Part shown: piece by piece, positions 43,651 through 51,491 of the stretch | How positions within the stretch are numbered: position 1 is the stretch's first letter | Layout: the number at the start of each line of letters is the position of its first letter | From: Cryobacterium sp. Y29 | Lineage (GTDB): Bacteria > Actinomycetota > Actinomycetes > Actinomycetales > Microbacteriaceae | Direction: 5' to 3' | DNA length: 64,000 bases | Assembly: GCF_002929825.1 (NCBI RefSeq) | Contig: NZ_PJJN01000037.1 | Coordinates: forward strand, 186,001-250,000 | The notes under the pieces: model-generated | The model's input: the letters and a program-made list of their open reading frames with translations, nothing else | Told to the model about the DNA's origin: nothing | The model's database searches: none | Position numbers and translations under genes: made by a program

Positions 43651-44273
43651 TCGGGCACCATTACAGAGGCCAGCAGAATGGCGGTGGCGCGGGCCAGCGC
43701 GGTCTCGATGCGGGCGTCGAGAATTCCGTCGTTGACTTCGGCGATGGCGTCGCCGCGCTTGATCGCGGGGTCGGCAATGAAGGTCACGCCGGTCACGGCC
43801 GCGGTGCGGTCGGTCAGAATGGCCAGGTCGTCGGGGTTCATGCGAATGCAGTGGGACGCGTTCGATTCGCCGACAGCGGATGCCGGCATGGCGCGGTCGA
43901 GCGCGCGCCGGGCCGACGGCTCGGTGCGGCTGAGTTCGGCGCCGATGATGGCCTCGGCGAGTTGCAGGGCGCAGGTGATCAGGGCCTGTTCGGCGTCGAC
44001 GAGCACCGGCAGGCTGCGCCGGTTGAGGGCATCGGCGGCCGCGCTCAGCACCCGCACACCACGGTCCATTTTGGCGCGTGCCACTACCTCGGCCTGCCCG
44101 CGCTCGGCTTCGAGGTCGAGGCGCAAACGCGTCATATCGACGGATGCCGCACGCAGGCCTTCAGCGTAGCCGGCGGCGTGCCCCTGGGCGCGCGCCGTTT
44201 CGTCGGATTTGGTGCGTTCGTCGTCGTGCAGGCGGGGAAAGGTGATTCGACCGAAACCAGTGTCAGCTGACAT
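43647..44273 (-). CDS. fliH: Flagellar assembly protein FliH
   Basis: A 208-residue regulator of FliI. It has the family pattern of a G/A-rich helix (ARAQGHAAGYAEGLRAA) followed by a C-terminal domain similar to the V/F-type ATPase delta/E subunit (CALQLAEAIIGAELS). ATG 44273 has GAGGAAT upstream and overlaps fliG by 11 bases. Confidence 0.87.
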   Translation of the reverse strand: MSADTGFGRITFPRLHDDERTKSDETARAQGHAAGYAEGLRAASVDMTRLRLDLEAERGQAEVVARAKMDRGVRVLSAAADALNRRSLPVLVDAEQALITCALQLAEAIIGAELSRTEPSARRALDRAMPASAVGESNASHCIRMNPDDLAILTDRTAAVTGVTFIADPAIKRGDAIAEVNDGILDARIETALARATAILLASVMVPE

Positions 44274-45306
44274 ATTCCTCGTCCGATCCGCGCTGCACGG
44301 TGATGATTCCCTGGGCTTCCATGTCGCGAATGGCGCGCACGACGCTCGCGCGGGCATCCTCTACCTGGCTGATGCGCACCGGGCCGAGGCTGCGGATCTC
44401 GTCGTCGAGCGCTTCGCGGTTGCGCTCGGAGAGGTTGGCACGAATGACCTCGGAGACCGCGCTCGAGGTGCTCTTCATGGCCATGGCGAGCACGGTCGTG
44501 TCGATTCCGCGCAGAACCTGCTGCACGTCGCGGCTTTCGAGCTTGACGATGTCGTTGAAGGTCAGCATGCGCGAACGCACTTCCTCGGCCAGCGCCGGGT
44601 CGCTCTCTTCGAGGCCTTCGAGCAGGGCGCGCTCGGTGGCGGCATCCGCCTGGTTGAGAATGTCGACGAGCGGCTGGATGCCGCCGACGACCTCGATGAC
44701 CTCACGGGAGGCGAGGGAACCGGCCCGCTGCTTGATCGATTCGGTGACGACGCGGATGGCTTCGGGGGTGGCGCTGCCCATCGTGGCGATGCAGCGGGCG
44801 ACGTCGGTGCGCAGGGCCGGGTCCATGCCGGTGAGCACGCCGGAAGCCTGGTCACGACGCAGGTGCGCGAGCACGAGGGCGATGGTCTGGGGCATTTCGC
44901 CGTCGAGCAGGTTGAGCACGTCGGCGGGTTCGGAGGAGTCCAGAAATTCGAAGGCCTTGCTGGCCATCGAGGTAGCCACGCGGGTCATCATACCGGCCGA
45001 GCGTTCGGCGCCGAAGGAGGCTTCGAGCAGGCCCATGGCGAAGTCGTGGCCGCCGCGGGCGTGTCGTCCGCCGCGCTGGGTCATCTCGTGGAACTCGCTC
45101 AGGATCGCCTCGGCGATGGTGGAGTCGACCTTGCGCAGCTGCACGATCTCGGAGACGATATCTTCGGCCTCGACCTCGGTGAACTGCTTCATGACCTCGG
45201 TCGCGCGCTGGCGATCCATGTTCATGAGCACGACGGCGACCTTTTGGGTGCCGGTGAGGGGAACATCCGCTCGGGCGACCGTGGGGATCGCTACGGTCTC
45301 GCTCAT
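44263..45306 (-). CDS. fliG: Flagellar motor switch protein FliG
   Basis: A 347-residue C-ring protein that couples stator to rotor. The family N-terminus QKVAVVLMNMDRQRATEVMK, the middle EHPQ-equivalent (GEMPQTIALVLAHLRRDQAS) and the C-terminal charged helix (REALDDEIRSLGPVRISQVE) that contacts MotA are all seen. It overlaps fliF by 4 bases. Confidence 0.95.
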   Translation of the reverse strand: MSETVAIPTVARADVPLTGTQKVAVVLMNMDRQRATEVMKQFTEVEAEDIVSEIVQLRKVDSTIAEAILSEFHEMTQRGGRHARGGHDFAMGLLEASFGAERSAGMMTRVATSMASKAFEFLDSSEPADVLNLLDGEMPQTIALVLAHLRRDQASGVLTGMDPALRTDVARCIATMGSATPEAIRVVTESIKQRAGSLASREVIEVVGGIQPLVDILNQADAATERALLEGLEESDPALAEEVRSRMLTFNDIVKLESRDVQQVLRGIDTTVLAMAMKSTSSAVSEVIRANLSERNREALDDEIRSLGPVRISQVEDARASVVRAIRDMEAQGIITVQRGSDEEYVS

Positions 45307-46952
45307 ACGCTCTGCCGGTCGTCCATCAGGCCGCGCAGCTGCTCAGCCATGCCGCGGGGGTCGTTCTGGGCCAGCGCGTCGATTTCTCCACGACGGATGT
45401 CTGCTTCCGTCGGTTCAAAATGCACCGTGCGAATGACCTGGGTCGGCAGGTCGGTCGGGTTGAAGAACAACGAGCCGGGTCCGGCGATCTGCGAGTTCGC
45501 GGGGTTGGCGCCGGGGCCGGTGAGTGCACCGACACCGCCGAGGCCGCCGAGCATGCCCTGCGACTCGCTGAGTTCGCCGATCTCAACCGACTCGCGGCTC
45601 TGCCGACGCGACCGCCGGGCGTAGAGCACGAGGCTGACGATGATCGTGGCGACAATGCCGAGCGTTATGACGGCCACGCGAATGATCTCCGCCGTGGCAG
45701 CTGCGGCGGCGGCATCCGTCGAGGCCTGCAGCGCTGCGGCCGCGGCGGTGGCGTCGGCGGTGCTGAAGGCCATCACTTCAACCGTGACGGCGTCGCCGCG
45801 CACGGCGTCGATGCCGGCCGCCGAGGTTACCAGCGAGGTGACGTCGGCCACGTTGATACCGTCTGCGGCATCGGCGTTGATCGCCACCGACACCGTCTGC
45901 CGGGTGATCGAACCGGCCGGAATGGTGCGGTTCTCGGTGACCTTGTTGATGGCGTTGTTGCGGGTGGTGGATTCGGAGGTGAACGTGCCGTCGGTGGCGG
46001 TGCCGTCGGTGGTCGCCGCCGTGTCGGTGCCAAGCACACCGGCCGCCGCTCCCCCGGTTCCGCTGTAGGTTTCGGTGTCGACCGAGTCGCTCAGCGTGAG
46101 CGCTTCGGTGGGCGACGTGAACGATTCTTCAACCCGGGAGGCCGATTCGGTGCTCAGATCGGCGGCCACGACCACCGTGGCATTGCCGATACCGACCACC
46201 TGGTCGAGCATCGCCTGCACCGAGCCCCGCACGCGGGCCTCGTAGTCGGTGGCCTGCTGGTCGGAGGAGCCGGTGGCGCCGATGCCGACGGCCGAGAGCA
46301 CCGTTCCGGTGGAGTCGATCACGGCCACGTCGGAGGCCTTCATGCCGTCGATCGATGCGCTGGTCAGGTGCACGATGGCCTGCACCTGGTCACTGGACAT
46401 GGTCACGCCGTTGCGTGCCTGCACGAAAACGGATGCCGTCGGCGCGTTTTTCTCCGACACGAACACGCTGTCTTCGGGAATGGCGAGCTGCACCGACGCG
46501 GTCTGCACGCCGTCCATCGCGCCGATGGTCTGGGCGAGTTCGCCCTCGAGGGCCCGCTTGTAGGTGACCGACTGCTGAAACTCGGAGGAGGTGACGCCCA
46601 TGGTGTCGAGCAGGGAGTAGCCGCCGGTGCTGGAGGAGGGCAGGCCGGCCGCGGCCGCCTTGATGCGCTGGCTGTAAACATTGGATTCGGGAACCATGAT
46701 GCTGGCGCCGCCGTCGGCGAGTTCGTAGCTGACGCCGTCGGCGGTGAGCTGGTCGACGATGCTGCTCGCATCCGCTCCGCTGAGGCCGGTGAACAGGGGC
46801 GTGTACGCGGGCTTGGTGACCCACATGCCGAGTGCGGAGGCGCCGAGCACGAGCACGGCGACGCCGATGATGGCCACCGTGCGCTGAGCGATGGTGAATT
46901 CGCGTACGGCGTTGCCGAAGCGGCGAAAGACAGAACTGACCTGGCGGGGCAT
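45303..46952 (-). CDS. fliF: Flagellar MS-ring protein FliF
   Basis: A 549-residue ring protein with two transmembrane helices, at about 25-45 and 430-450 (IIRVAVITLGIVATIIVSLV). The RBM1 signature PLFTGLSGADASSIVDQL and the secretin-like YKRALEGELAQTIGAMDGVQ are visible. The C-terminal tail, which binds FliG, ends with DPRGMAEQLRGLMDD. It abuts fliE by one base. Confidence 0.95.
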   Translation of the reverse strand: MPRQVSSVFRRFGNAVREFTIAQRTVAIIGVAVLVLGASALGMWVTKPAYTPLFTGLSGADASSIVDQLTADGVSYELADGGASIMVPESNVYSQRIKAAAAGLPSSSTGGYSLLDTMGVTSSEFQQSVTYKRALEGELAQTIGAMDGVQTASVQLAIPEDSVFVSEKNAPTASVFVQARNGVTMSSDQVQAIVHLTSASIDGMKASDVAVIDSTGTVLSAVGIGATGSSDQQATDYEARVRGSVQAMLDQVVGIGNATVVVAADLSTESASRVEESFTSPTEALTLSDSVDTETYSGTGGAAAGVLGTDTAATTDGTATDGTFTSESTTRNNAINKVTENRTIPAGSITRQTVSVAINADAADGINVADVTSLVTSAAGIDAVRGDAVTVEVMAFSTADATAAAAALQASTDAAAAAATAEIIRVAVITLGIVATIIVSLVLYARRSRRQSRESVEIGELSESQGMLGGLGGVGALTGPGANPANSQIAGPGSLFFNPTDLPTQVIRTVHFEPTEADIRRGEIDALAQNDPRGMAEQLRGLMDDRQSV

Positions 46953-47266
46953 TAGGCCTGCATCCTCATGATCTCGTTGAAGGCGTCGACGCCCTTGTTG
47001 CGAACGGCAGCGACGAGTTCCATGGTGAGCTGAGCGCGGGTGCTGGCCAGGGTGGCGGTGTGAATGTCATCGAGGCTGCCGTTGACGGCCTGAATGGAGA
47101 GTTCGTTCGAGGTGGATTGCAGGCCTTGCAGGTTGTCGACGGCGCCGGACAGCGCGGTGCCGAAGCCGGCCCCGCCGGTTGCGGTGGCGCTCGAGGCGCC
47201 CATGACGCCGCCGGTGGTGCTGGCTCCGACAATGGCGGGGGGAAAGCCGATTGCGCCGATGGGCAT
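46952..47266 (-). CDS. fliE: Flagellar hook-basal body protein FliE
   Basis: A 104-residue junction protein linking MS ring and rod. The C-terminal signature LTMELVAAVRNKGVDAFNEI and the terminal MRMQ are typical. The N-terminal 40 residues are glycine-rich. One-base overlaps with flgC and fliF mark one transcript. Confidence 0.92.
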   Translation of the reverse strand: MPIGAIGFPPAIVGASTTGGVMGASSATATGGAGFGTALSGAVDNLQGLQSTSNELSIQAVNGSLDDIHTATLASTRAQLTMELVAAVRNKGVDAFNEIMRMQA

Positions 47267-47652
47267 CAGCCACGTCCGATCTGCAGTGCTGCTTCGTAGG
47301 CGGTTTTGGCCCGGTCGACCACGGCCGCGTTGGCCTGGTATCCGCGCTGGGCCATGATCAGGTGGGCCATCTGCTCGGCCATGTCAATGTCGGGGTACCG
47401 TACGTAGCCGGCCTCATCGGCAAGCGGATGCGTCGGCTCGTAGATGAGCGTTCCGGCGGCGTCTCCGAAAGCGGCGGAGGCGGCGACACCGGAGGTGCCC
47501 TGCCCTTCCTGCGCCACGATGAAGCGCTCCTGAAAGGCGGGGCCGGCGGTCGCGGTGACCGTGTTGGCGTTGGCGAGGTTGTCGGCGATGGCGTCGAGCC
47601 ACTTGCGGTGCATCGTCATTCCGCTGCCCGAGATGCTGATCGCGTCGGTCAT
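47266..47652 (-). CDS. flgC: Flagellar rod protein FlgC
   Basis: A 128-residue proximal rod protein. SISGSGMTMHRKWLDAIADN LANANT is the N-terminal rod signature in two adjoining parts, and the C-terminus DMAEQMAHLIMAQRGYQANA is the matching helix. Shorter central domain than in enteric bacteria. Confidence 0.93.
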   Translation of the reverse strand: MTDAISISGSGMTMHRKWLDAIADNLANANTVTATAGPAFQERFIVAQEGQGTSGVAASAAFGDAAGTLIYEPTHPLADEAGYVRYPDIDMAEQMAHLIMAQRGYQANAAVVDRAKTAYEAALQIGRG

Positions 47653-48023
47653 CAGTTGGTACGCAATGCGGTGCGCATGGCGGTCGCCGGGCCTTCGACG
47701 GCCTTCGCCGCGAACTGGTAGCGCAGCAGGGCGTCGATGTTGGCGAGGGTCTCGGTATCGAGATTCACGTTGTTGCCGTTGAGATTGGTGGCCTCGAGCG
47801 ACCGCGTTGTGGTGGCCGCGGTCACGCTGCCCTCGCCGGCCTCGACCGACTGGGCCAGGGCGTTCTCGAACGAGACGACCTTGGCGTGGTAGTTCGGCGT
47901 ATTGATATTGGCGATGTTGCTCGCGATGGTGCGCTGGCGCAAAGCAAGGCCATCGAGTGCGCTGGTGAGCGCCACACTGGTCACGGAATCAAGCACGACT
48001 CCCCGTTTCGTCGATAAAGACAT
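47652..48023 (-). CDS. flgB: Flagellar rod protein FlgB
   Basis: A 123-residue proximal rod protein. The rod motif RQRTIASNIANINTPNYHA is clear. Three starts compete: ATG 48059, ATG 48023 and GTG 47996. I chose 48023, because the sequence before it carries a GGA hairpin and sigma-28 promoter that would otherwise be coding. It is the first gene of the large flgB-to-flgE operon. Confidence 0.85.
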   Translation of the reverse strand: MSLSTKRGVVLDSVTSVALTSALDGLALRQRTIASNIANINTPNYHAKVVSFENALAQSVEAGEGSVTAATTTRSLEATNLNGNNVNLDTETLANIDALLRYQFAAKAVEGPATAMRTALRTN

Positions 48024-48027
48024 AAAC

Positions 48028-48042
48028 GGCCAATCCGTGGCC
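48028..48042 (-). promoter_or_regulatory. Probable CsrA-binding hairpin in the flgB leader
   Basis: On the minus strand GGCCACGGATTGGCC folds as GGCCA/TGGCC with the loop presenting ACGGAT. It lies 5 bases before the chosen start codon, so CsrA bound here would block ribosomes. Confidence 0.55.
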
Positions 48043-48071
48043 CGGTTCGAGCAATCCATGCTCAGTAGTTG

Positions 48072-48099
48072 CTATCGGCGGGGATAAGCATTTCGTAAG
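48072..48099 (-). promoter_or_regulatory. Proposed sigma-28 promoter of the flgB operon
   Basis: Minus strand CTTAC (48095-48099), 15 bases, then GCCGATAG (48072-48079), a full match at -10 and 4 of 5 at -35. The start of transcription would be near 48065, about 40 bases before flgB. Confidence 0.7.
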
Positions 48100-48200
48100 C
48101 AGTTACACAGAAACTTCTCAAAATTAGATCTTGCGTGCGATTCATGCCCGGTGCGGGCGGCCTAAGTTCCGGTATTCAGCCGGTGCCGCACGCTATGCCC

Positions 48201-48259
48201 GTAAATATGCGACACGCCGCGGCATCCGCTGAAAAACTGCCGGCGTGTCGCAAATTTAC
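48201..48259. terminator. Large inverted repeat downstream of the fliD-fliS operon
   Basis: Bases 48201-48219 and 48241-48259 are inverted copies over 19 bases with one mismatch (arms begin GTAAATATGCGAC and its complement), with a 21-base loop that contains GGCATCCGCT and CAGTTTTTC on the minus strand. It lies 28 bases beyond the FliT-like stop (48287), so it probably terminates that transcript. Confidence 0.65.
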
Positions 48260-48286
48260 CGGCGTTACGTACAGCGGGCGAGCGGC

Positions 48287-48670
48287 CTAACCGGCCACGT
48301 CGAGATAAACGGATGCCCGCGCATCGCGTGGCACCGCGCGCACCGCGGCGAGGTGTTTCGCGGTGAGGTTTCGCGCCGCCTCGAGCTCCCCAATGAGCTT
48401 CTGCTGATTGTGCAGCAGGTCTGCCACCCGCTCCGCCAGCTCCACCGGAATAGCCCCCAGCCCCAAAGGCGCTGCCCATTCATCGGGAGTCGAGACATCC
48501 GCGCCCCCTCCGCTGGTCGAGCTTGTCGAGTTCGCCATTCCGGGAACGTGACCCGCCCGCCCAACCCGAGCACCCGCCCCGACACCCGCCATAGACCGCG
48601 CGGCGGCATCCGCTCGCATCTCGAGATCCTCCAGCACCGCCTCCCAGGCGGCGAGATTACCCAATGCCAA
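48287..48670 (-). CDS. FliT-like small protein downstream of fliS
   Basis: A 127-residue, mostly helical protein with no recognised family. Its position directly after fliS, overlapping it by 14 bases, is where the FliD chaperone FliT is usually encoded, and the C-terminal helices (PVELAERVADLLHNQQKLIG then ELEAARNLTAKHLAAV) fit that role. Residues about 45-56 (a Ser/Thr-rich segment) are encoded by a copy of the REP-like repeat at 48511-48530, so the insertion is tolerated in frame. Confidence 0.6.
   Translation of the reverse strand: MALGNLAAWEAVLEDLEMRADAAARSMAGVGAGARVGRAGHVPGMANSTSSTSGGGADVSTPDEWAAPLGLGAIPVELAERVADLLHNQQKLIGELEAARNLTAKHLAAVRAVPRDARASVYLDVAG
48511..48530. repeat. REP-like repeat core inside the FliT-like gene
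   Basis: The 20-base core CGCTGGTCGAGCTTGTCGAG is a near copy of the repeat at 50.9-51.05 kb and 52.8-53.25 kb. Here it lies inside a coding region and supplies a Ser/Thr linker. Confidence 0.75.
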
Positions 48671-49100
48671 GCACTCCCCCAGCCCGCGGAGTCGAGGCGG
48701 GTGCGGCCGGCAGCATGCCGGCGGCTTCGTGCCAGGTCTGCCGCAGCGGCTCGAGCAGTTGGATGCACTCCCGGGTGCGCTCCGAATTGCGGCTCGTGTT
48801 GGCGCTCATCATGGCCGTCGACGCGTACGTATATAAAGAGAACAGTCCCTCGCCGCCGTCCCAGGCATCGACGTTGAGCGACGTGCTCAGCTCCGACACA
48901 ATGGCCTGCGCGTGCAGCAGGTTGTCCGACGCGATCTGCCAGTCCTGGCGTAGCTGCGCCGCTTCGGCGCGGTTCAGGTCGAGCAGCAGACGGTCGTAGA
49001 GCATGGTGAGCAGGCGCACCGGCGTCGCCGAGAGCACCGCGTCGCGGTTGTAGCGGGAACGCTGGGCCTGGGTGCCGGGTGCCATTGTCATAGTCATCAT
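48657..49100 (-). CDS. fliS: Flagellin chaperone FliS
   Basis: A 147-residue cytoplasmic chaperone that keeps flagellin unfolded for export. The N-terminal region RYNRDAVLSATPVRLLTMLY, then DRLLLDLNRAE, is the FliS signature; the C-terminal tail is Ala/Pro/Gly-rich. ATG 49100 overlaps the fliD stop (ATGATG). Follows fliD in the usual order. Confidence 0.94.
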   Translation of the reverse strand: MMTMTMAPGTQAQRSRYNRDAVLSATPVRLLTMLYDRLLLDLNRAEAAQLRQDWQIASDNLLHAQAIVSELSTSLNVDAWDGGEGLFSLYTYASTAMMSANTSRNSERTRECIQLLEPLRQTWHEAAGMLPAAPASTPRAGGVLGIG

Positions 49101-50452
49101 TTTCCGTTCGAGCTGCTGAGGCCCTCAACCTGGGCGGTGAGCCACGCGGATTGTGCGTTCATGTTGCTGAGCTGTACTTCCATGGCCGAATACGTGCGTT
49201 CGAGCGTCGAGCGGCGGGAGGCCAGCCGCACGTCCCAGCTCTCAATCTGGGTACCGAGGCTCTTCACGAGCGACTCCTGCCCGGTGATGCGCGAGGTGAT
49301 CATGCCGTCGTACTTATCCGACGCGTTCTCGGCGGCAGCCTCGACCCGGGAGGCGATAGTGGCGAGCACGCCCTTCACATACTCGGGGTCGGCGGCCATG
49401 GCCGTAGCGAACTTCGAAGAGTCGAATTCCATCGTGCCGCTCTTGGTGATGCTGATACCGATCTCCGACGGCGAGTGGCCGTCAATCGGCTGGCTCGCAG
49501 CGCTCAGCAGCTGCTGCTTCACGTCGCGCACCGTGCTGTCGCCGCTGAACACGCCGGCCGACAGCACCGCCTTGCCGCTCGAGTCGGTGCTGTTCACCAC
49601 GGCGCTCTTGGTGGAGATGAGCGCGAACACCCCGTTGAGGGCGCTCACCAGCTCGGAGGCAATCGTGCTCACCGCGGCATCGTTGCGCGACACGCTCACG
49701 GTCACCGGCACGTCTGAAACAGCGAGTGCCGTCACCGACACCCCCGGAAGCAGATCGCTGAAGGTGTTGGTTGCGCTGGTGATGGCCTGCGCGGCGGTGG
49801 TTCCCGCCCAGAGCGTGACCTGGGCATCCTGTGCCGCCGTGATCTTCGTCATGGCCGGGTCGGTCGTCGGGTCAGACGGATCGAAGGAGAACGAGAAAGC
49901 GCTGGCTGCGCCGGTGGACGAAGCGGTGAACTGCAACCGATACAGGGCATTACCGCTGCTGTCGGTGCCAGCGGCAACCTTGACGGCTTTCACCCCGGAA
50001 TCCGAGGCGTTCACCGCGGTGACGACATCGTCGAGGTTAGAGGATCCGGCCGAAATGACCGTCGCTTTGCCTGAAGTCGTGTTGGTGATGGAGAAGTTTG
50101 ATCCGGGCCACGCGGTGACCGCGTCGGAGACCGAGACCTGCGCCTTGGCCAGCCGGTCGACAACGACGTCGATCGAGCCGGCGGTAGCGGATGCCCCGGC
50201 CGTGACGCTCACGCCGGCCGAGTTGCTCGTGGCTGAGTACAGGTCAAGCGCGTCGGTCGCCGTCGCCTTGCCGGCCAGGGTCGCCAGCGACGCAATCGAG
50301 GTGTTCAGCCCCTGCAGCGCCGTCATGAGCGTGTTTGTGCTCGTGACCTTGGCCTTCAGCTGGTTCTGCGGCCCGGCCTCGAGGGTCATCAGGGAGTTGA
50401 TGAGTGACGTCGTGTCCAAACCGCTGATGAGCCCATCGACTGCCATCGACAT
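49097..50452 (-). CDS. fliD: Flagellar cap protein FliD
   Basis: A 451-residue hook-associated protein 2. The N-terminus AVDGLISGLDTTSLINSLMT and C-terminal ASRRSTLERTYSAMEVQLSN are typical of FliD, with coiled-coil tails at both ends. The start at 50452 has AGGAG 9 bases upstream. The only sigma-28 site found lies about 340 bases upstream, implying a long leader over a decayed flagellin end. Confidence 0.94.
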   Translation of the reverse strand: MSMAVDGLISGLDTTSLINSLMTLEAGPQNQLKAKVTSTNTLMTALQGLNTSIASLATLAGKATATDALDLYSATSNSAGVSVTAGASATAGSIDVVVDRLAKAQVSVSDAVTAWPGSNFSITNTTSGKATVISAGSSNLDDVVTAVNASDSGVKAVKVAAGTDSSGNALYRLQFTASSTGAASAFSFSFDPSDPTTDPAMTKITAAQDAQVTLWAGTTAAQAITSATNTFSDLLPGVSVTALAVSDVPVTVSVSRNDAAVSTIASELVSALNGVFALISTKSAVVNSTDSSGKAVLSAGVFSGDSTVRDVKQQLLSAASQPIDGHSPSEIGISITKSGTMEFDSSKFATAMAADPEYVKGVLATIASRVEAAAENASDKYDGMITSRITGQESLVKSLGTQIESWDVRLASRRSTLERTYSAMEVQLSNMNAQSAWLTAQVEGLSSSNGK

Positions 50453-50561
50453 GGGGTGCCTCTCCTGGTGCTCGTTCGATTAGTGAATACGGGGTCTGTA
50501 TGGCGGCGGTGTTGGGCGAGGTCCAGATCGCCGGTTCGCTGCCGCCATACAAGAATGGGGG

Positions 50562-50729
50562 TCAGCCGTGGAGATTACCGGGCTGAGGGTGGTGAGCCGA
50601 CTGAGTCGGGTGCGGCGTGGTGAACGCGCAGGCGGCATCCGCTTTGATCAGGGTTTCATCGCGGCCACGGTTCGGCGAATGCCGTGCGCCCTGGCGGCAA
50701 GCACTGTTTGTGTCTCTGTGCGCGCTAAT
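50562..50729 (-). pseudogene. Decayed flagellin 5' end
   Basis: On the minus strand, GGAGGAATCATCATTAGC (50741-50724) matches the fliC ribosome site and start GGAGGATTCATCATGGGC at 15 of 18 bases; the start ATG is now ATT. The frame then reads ISAHRDTNSACRQGARHSPN, loosely like the flagellin start (QVNTN... RNLA). It continues as noise to 50562. Together with the flagellin-type leader upstream it looks like the remains of a flagellin gene. Confidence rests mainly on the leader. Confidence 0.5.
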
Positions 50730-50762
50730 GATGATTCCTCCATGAACAACTGCTGCTGCACC

Positions 50763-50778
50763 GGCCCATCCATGGGCC
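50763..50778 (-). promoter_or_regulatory. Probable CsrA-binding hairpin in the fliD leader
   Basis: Minus strand GGCCCATGGATGGGCC, a perfect 6-base stem with loop TGGA, so the loop and closing base present ATGGA. It starts 12 bases after the sigma-28 -10 element. Confidence 0.6.
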
Positions 50779-50789
50779 AGCATCATAAG

Positions 50790-50817
50790 CTATCGACCGC
50801 GCGGGCCCGCCGGTTAG
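50790..50817 (-). promoter_or_regulatory. Proposed sigma-28 promoter upstream of fliD
   Basis: Minus strand CTAAC (50813-50817), 15 bases, GTCGATAG (50790-50797), one mismatch to GCCGATAG. It probably belonged to the decayed flagellin and now drives fliD-fliS. Confidence 0.65.
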
Positions 50818-50924
50818 AAAACCAGGCAGATATCTGCGGCGTGATACCGGGCAAACTGGGCGCCCGGCCCGGCTGAAGCAGGGCCCGAGACCGGCTCACG
50901 CTTGCCTCAGCGAGCCGCCCATTC

Positions 50925-51060
50925 CGCTGATCGAAATCTCGACAAGCTCGATCCAAGGCTTGCCGAGATCACCATCACCCCACGCAACCTAACCCGCATT
51001 CGCAGCCATCCGCTGATCGAGCTTGCCGAGATCGCCGTCGACCGACGCGAGCCGCCTCAG
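50925..51060. repeat. REP-like repeats, left cluster
   Basis: Two copies of the family occur here. One (about 50932-50990) contains an inverted copy of the CAAGCCTTGGATCGAGCTTG stretch seen at 52.87 and 53.2 kb; the other (51008-51046) reads CCGCTGATCGAGCTTGCCGA. The second borders the GIY-YIG gene end. Confidence 0.75.
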
Positions 51061-51371
51061 GAAACCGGGTCGCCGGATACTTCCGGGCTATCGGGCGGCA
51101 TCCCCTTCACCAGATCGGCGATCCGCCCCTCCATGAGCGTGACCCGCTTCTTGCGGCCCCAATTCTGCAGCTGTTTCTCACGGCCGTAGGCGTCGGTCAT
51201 GCGCTCGTATTCTTCGAAGTAGACGAGCACGACCGGGCGCCGAGCGTCCGTGTAGCTGGCACCACCCTCGTCTTTGCCGTGGTTGTGCTGCCAGATTCGA
51301 CGCTCCAAGTTCCACGTGCTGCCGATGTAGAAGCTCCCGTCGAAGCACTTCACCATGTACGTATAGGGCAT
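51057..51371 (-). CDS. GIY-YIG nuclease-domain protein (UPF0213/YhbQ-like)
   Basis: A 104-residue protein consisting of one GIY-YIG domain: YTYMVKCFDGSFYIGSTWN, the Arg in LERRIWQHN, and the Glu in GREKQLQNWGRKKR. Single-domain members are of uncertain function; some cleave DNA. The C-terminal tail (about the last 10 residues) runs into the repeat sequence. ATG start at 51371. It has no obvious tie to flagella and sits in the accessory island. Confidence 0.85.
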   Translation of the reverse strand: MPYTYMVKCFDGSFYIGSTWNLERRIWQHNHGKDEGGASYTDARRPVVLVYFEEYERMTDAYGREKQLQNWGRKKRVTLMEGRIADLVKGMPPDSPEVSGDPVS

Positions 51372-51491
51372 GGGCGCAACAGTGGCACCGTGCGTGCCAG
51401 CCAGTAAAAGTTGCTCACAGGCCGGGTAGCGGATGCGAGATAGCCAGCGTCAATATTGGCGTATCTACCCCAGGCATAGGTGGCGTTAACT

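Larger units (their letters stand above)
50453..51056. other. Gene-free region upstream of fliD
   Basis: This 604-base gap holds the fliD leader, a flagellin relic (50562-50729), a CsrA-type hairpin, a sigma-28 site (50790-50817) and REP-like repeats (50925-51060). Within the leader, TGTATGGCGGC (50497-50507) and GCCGCCATACA (50541-50551) form a perfect 11-base inverted repeat with a 33-base loop. A plus-strand frame of about 100 codons from 50568 has no family support. Confidence 0.75.

Noticed and set aside
44209..46955. Long plus-strand frames over fliG and fliF
   Set aside because: Antisense shadows of well-supported flagellar genes.
50568..50876. A plus-strand frame of about 100 codons
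   Set aside because: No ribosome site or resemblance; it overlaps the flagellin relic and promoter on the other strand.
51383..51399. TGGCAC-CGTGC-GTGCCA inverted repeat between the HEPN and GIY-YIG genes
   Set aside because: Short stem without T-run; too weak to call as terminator.
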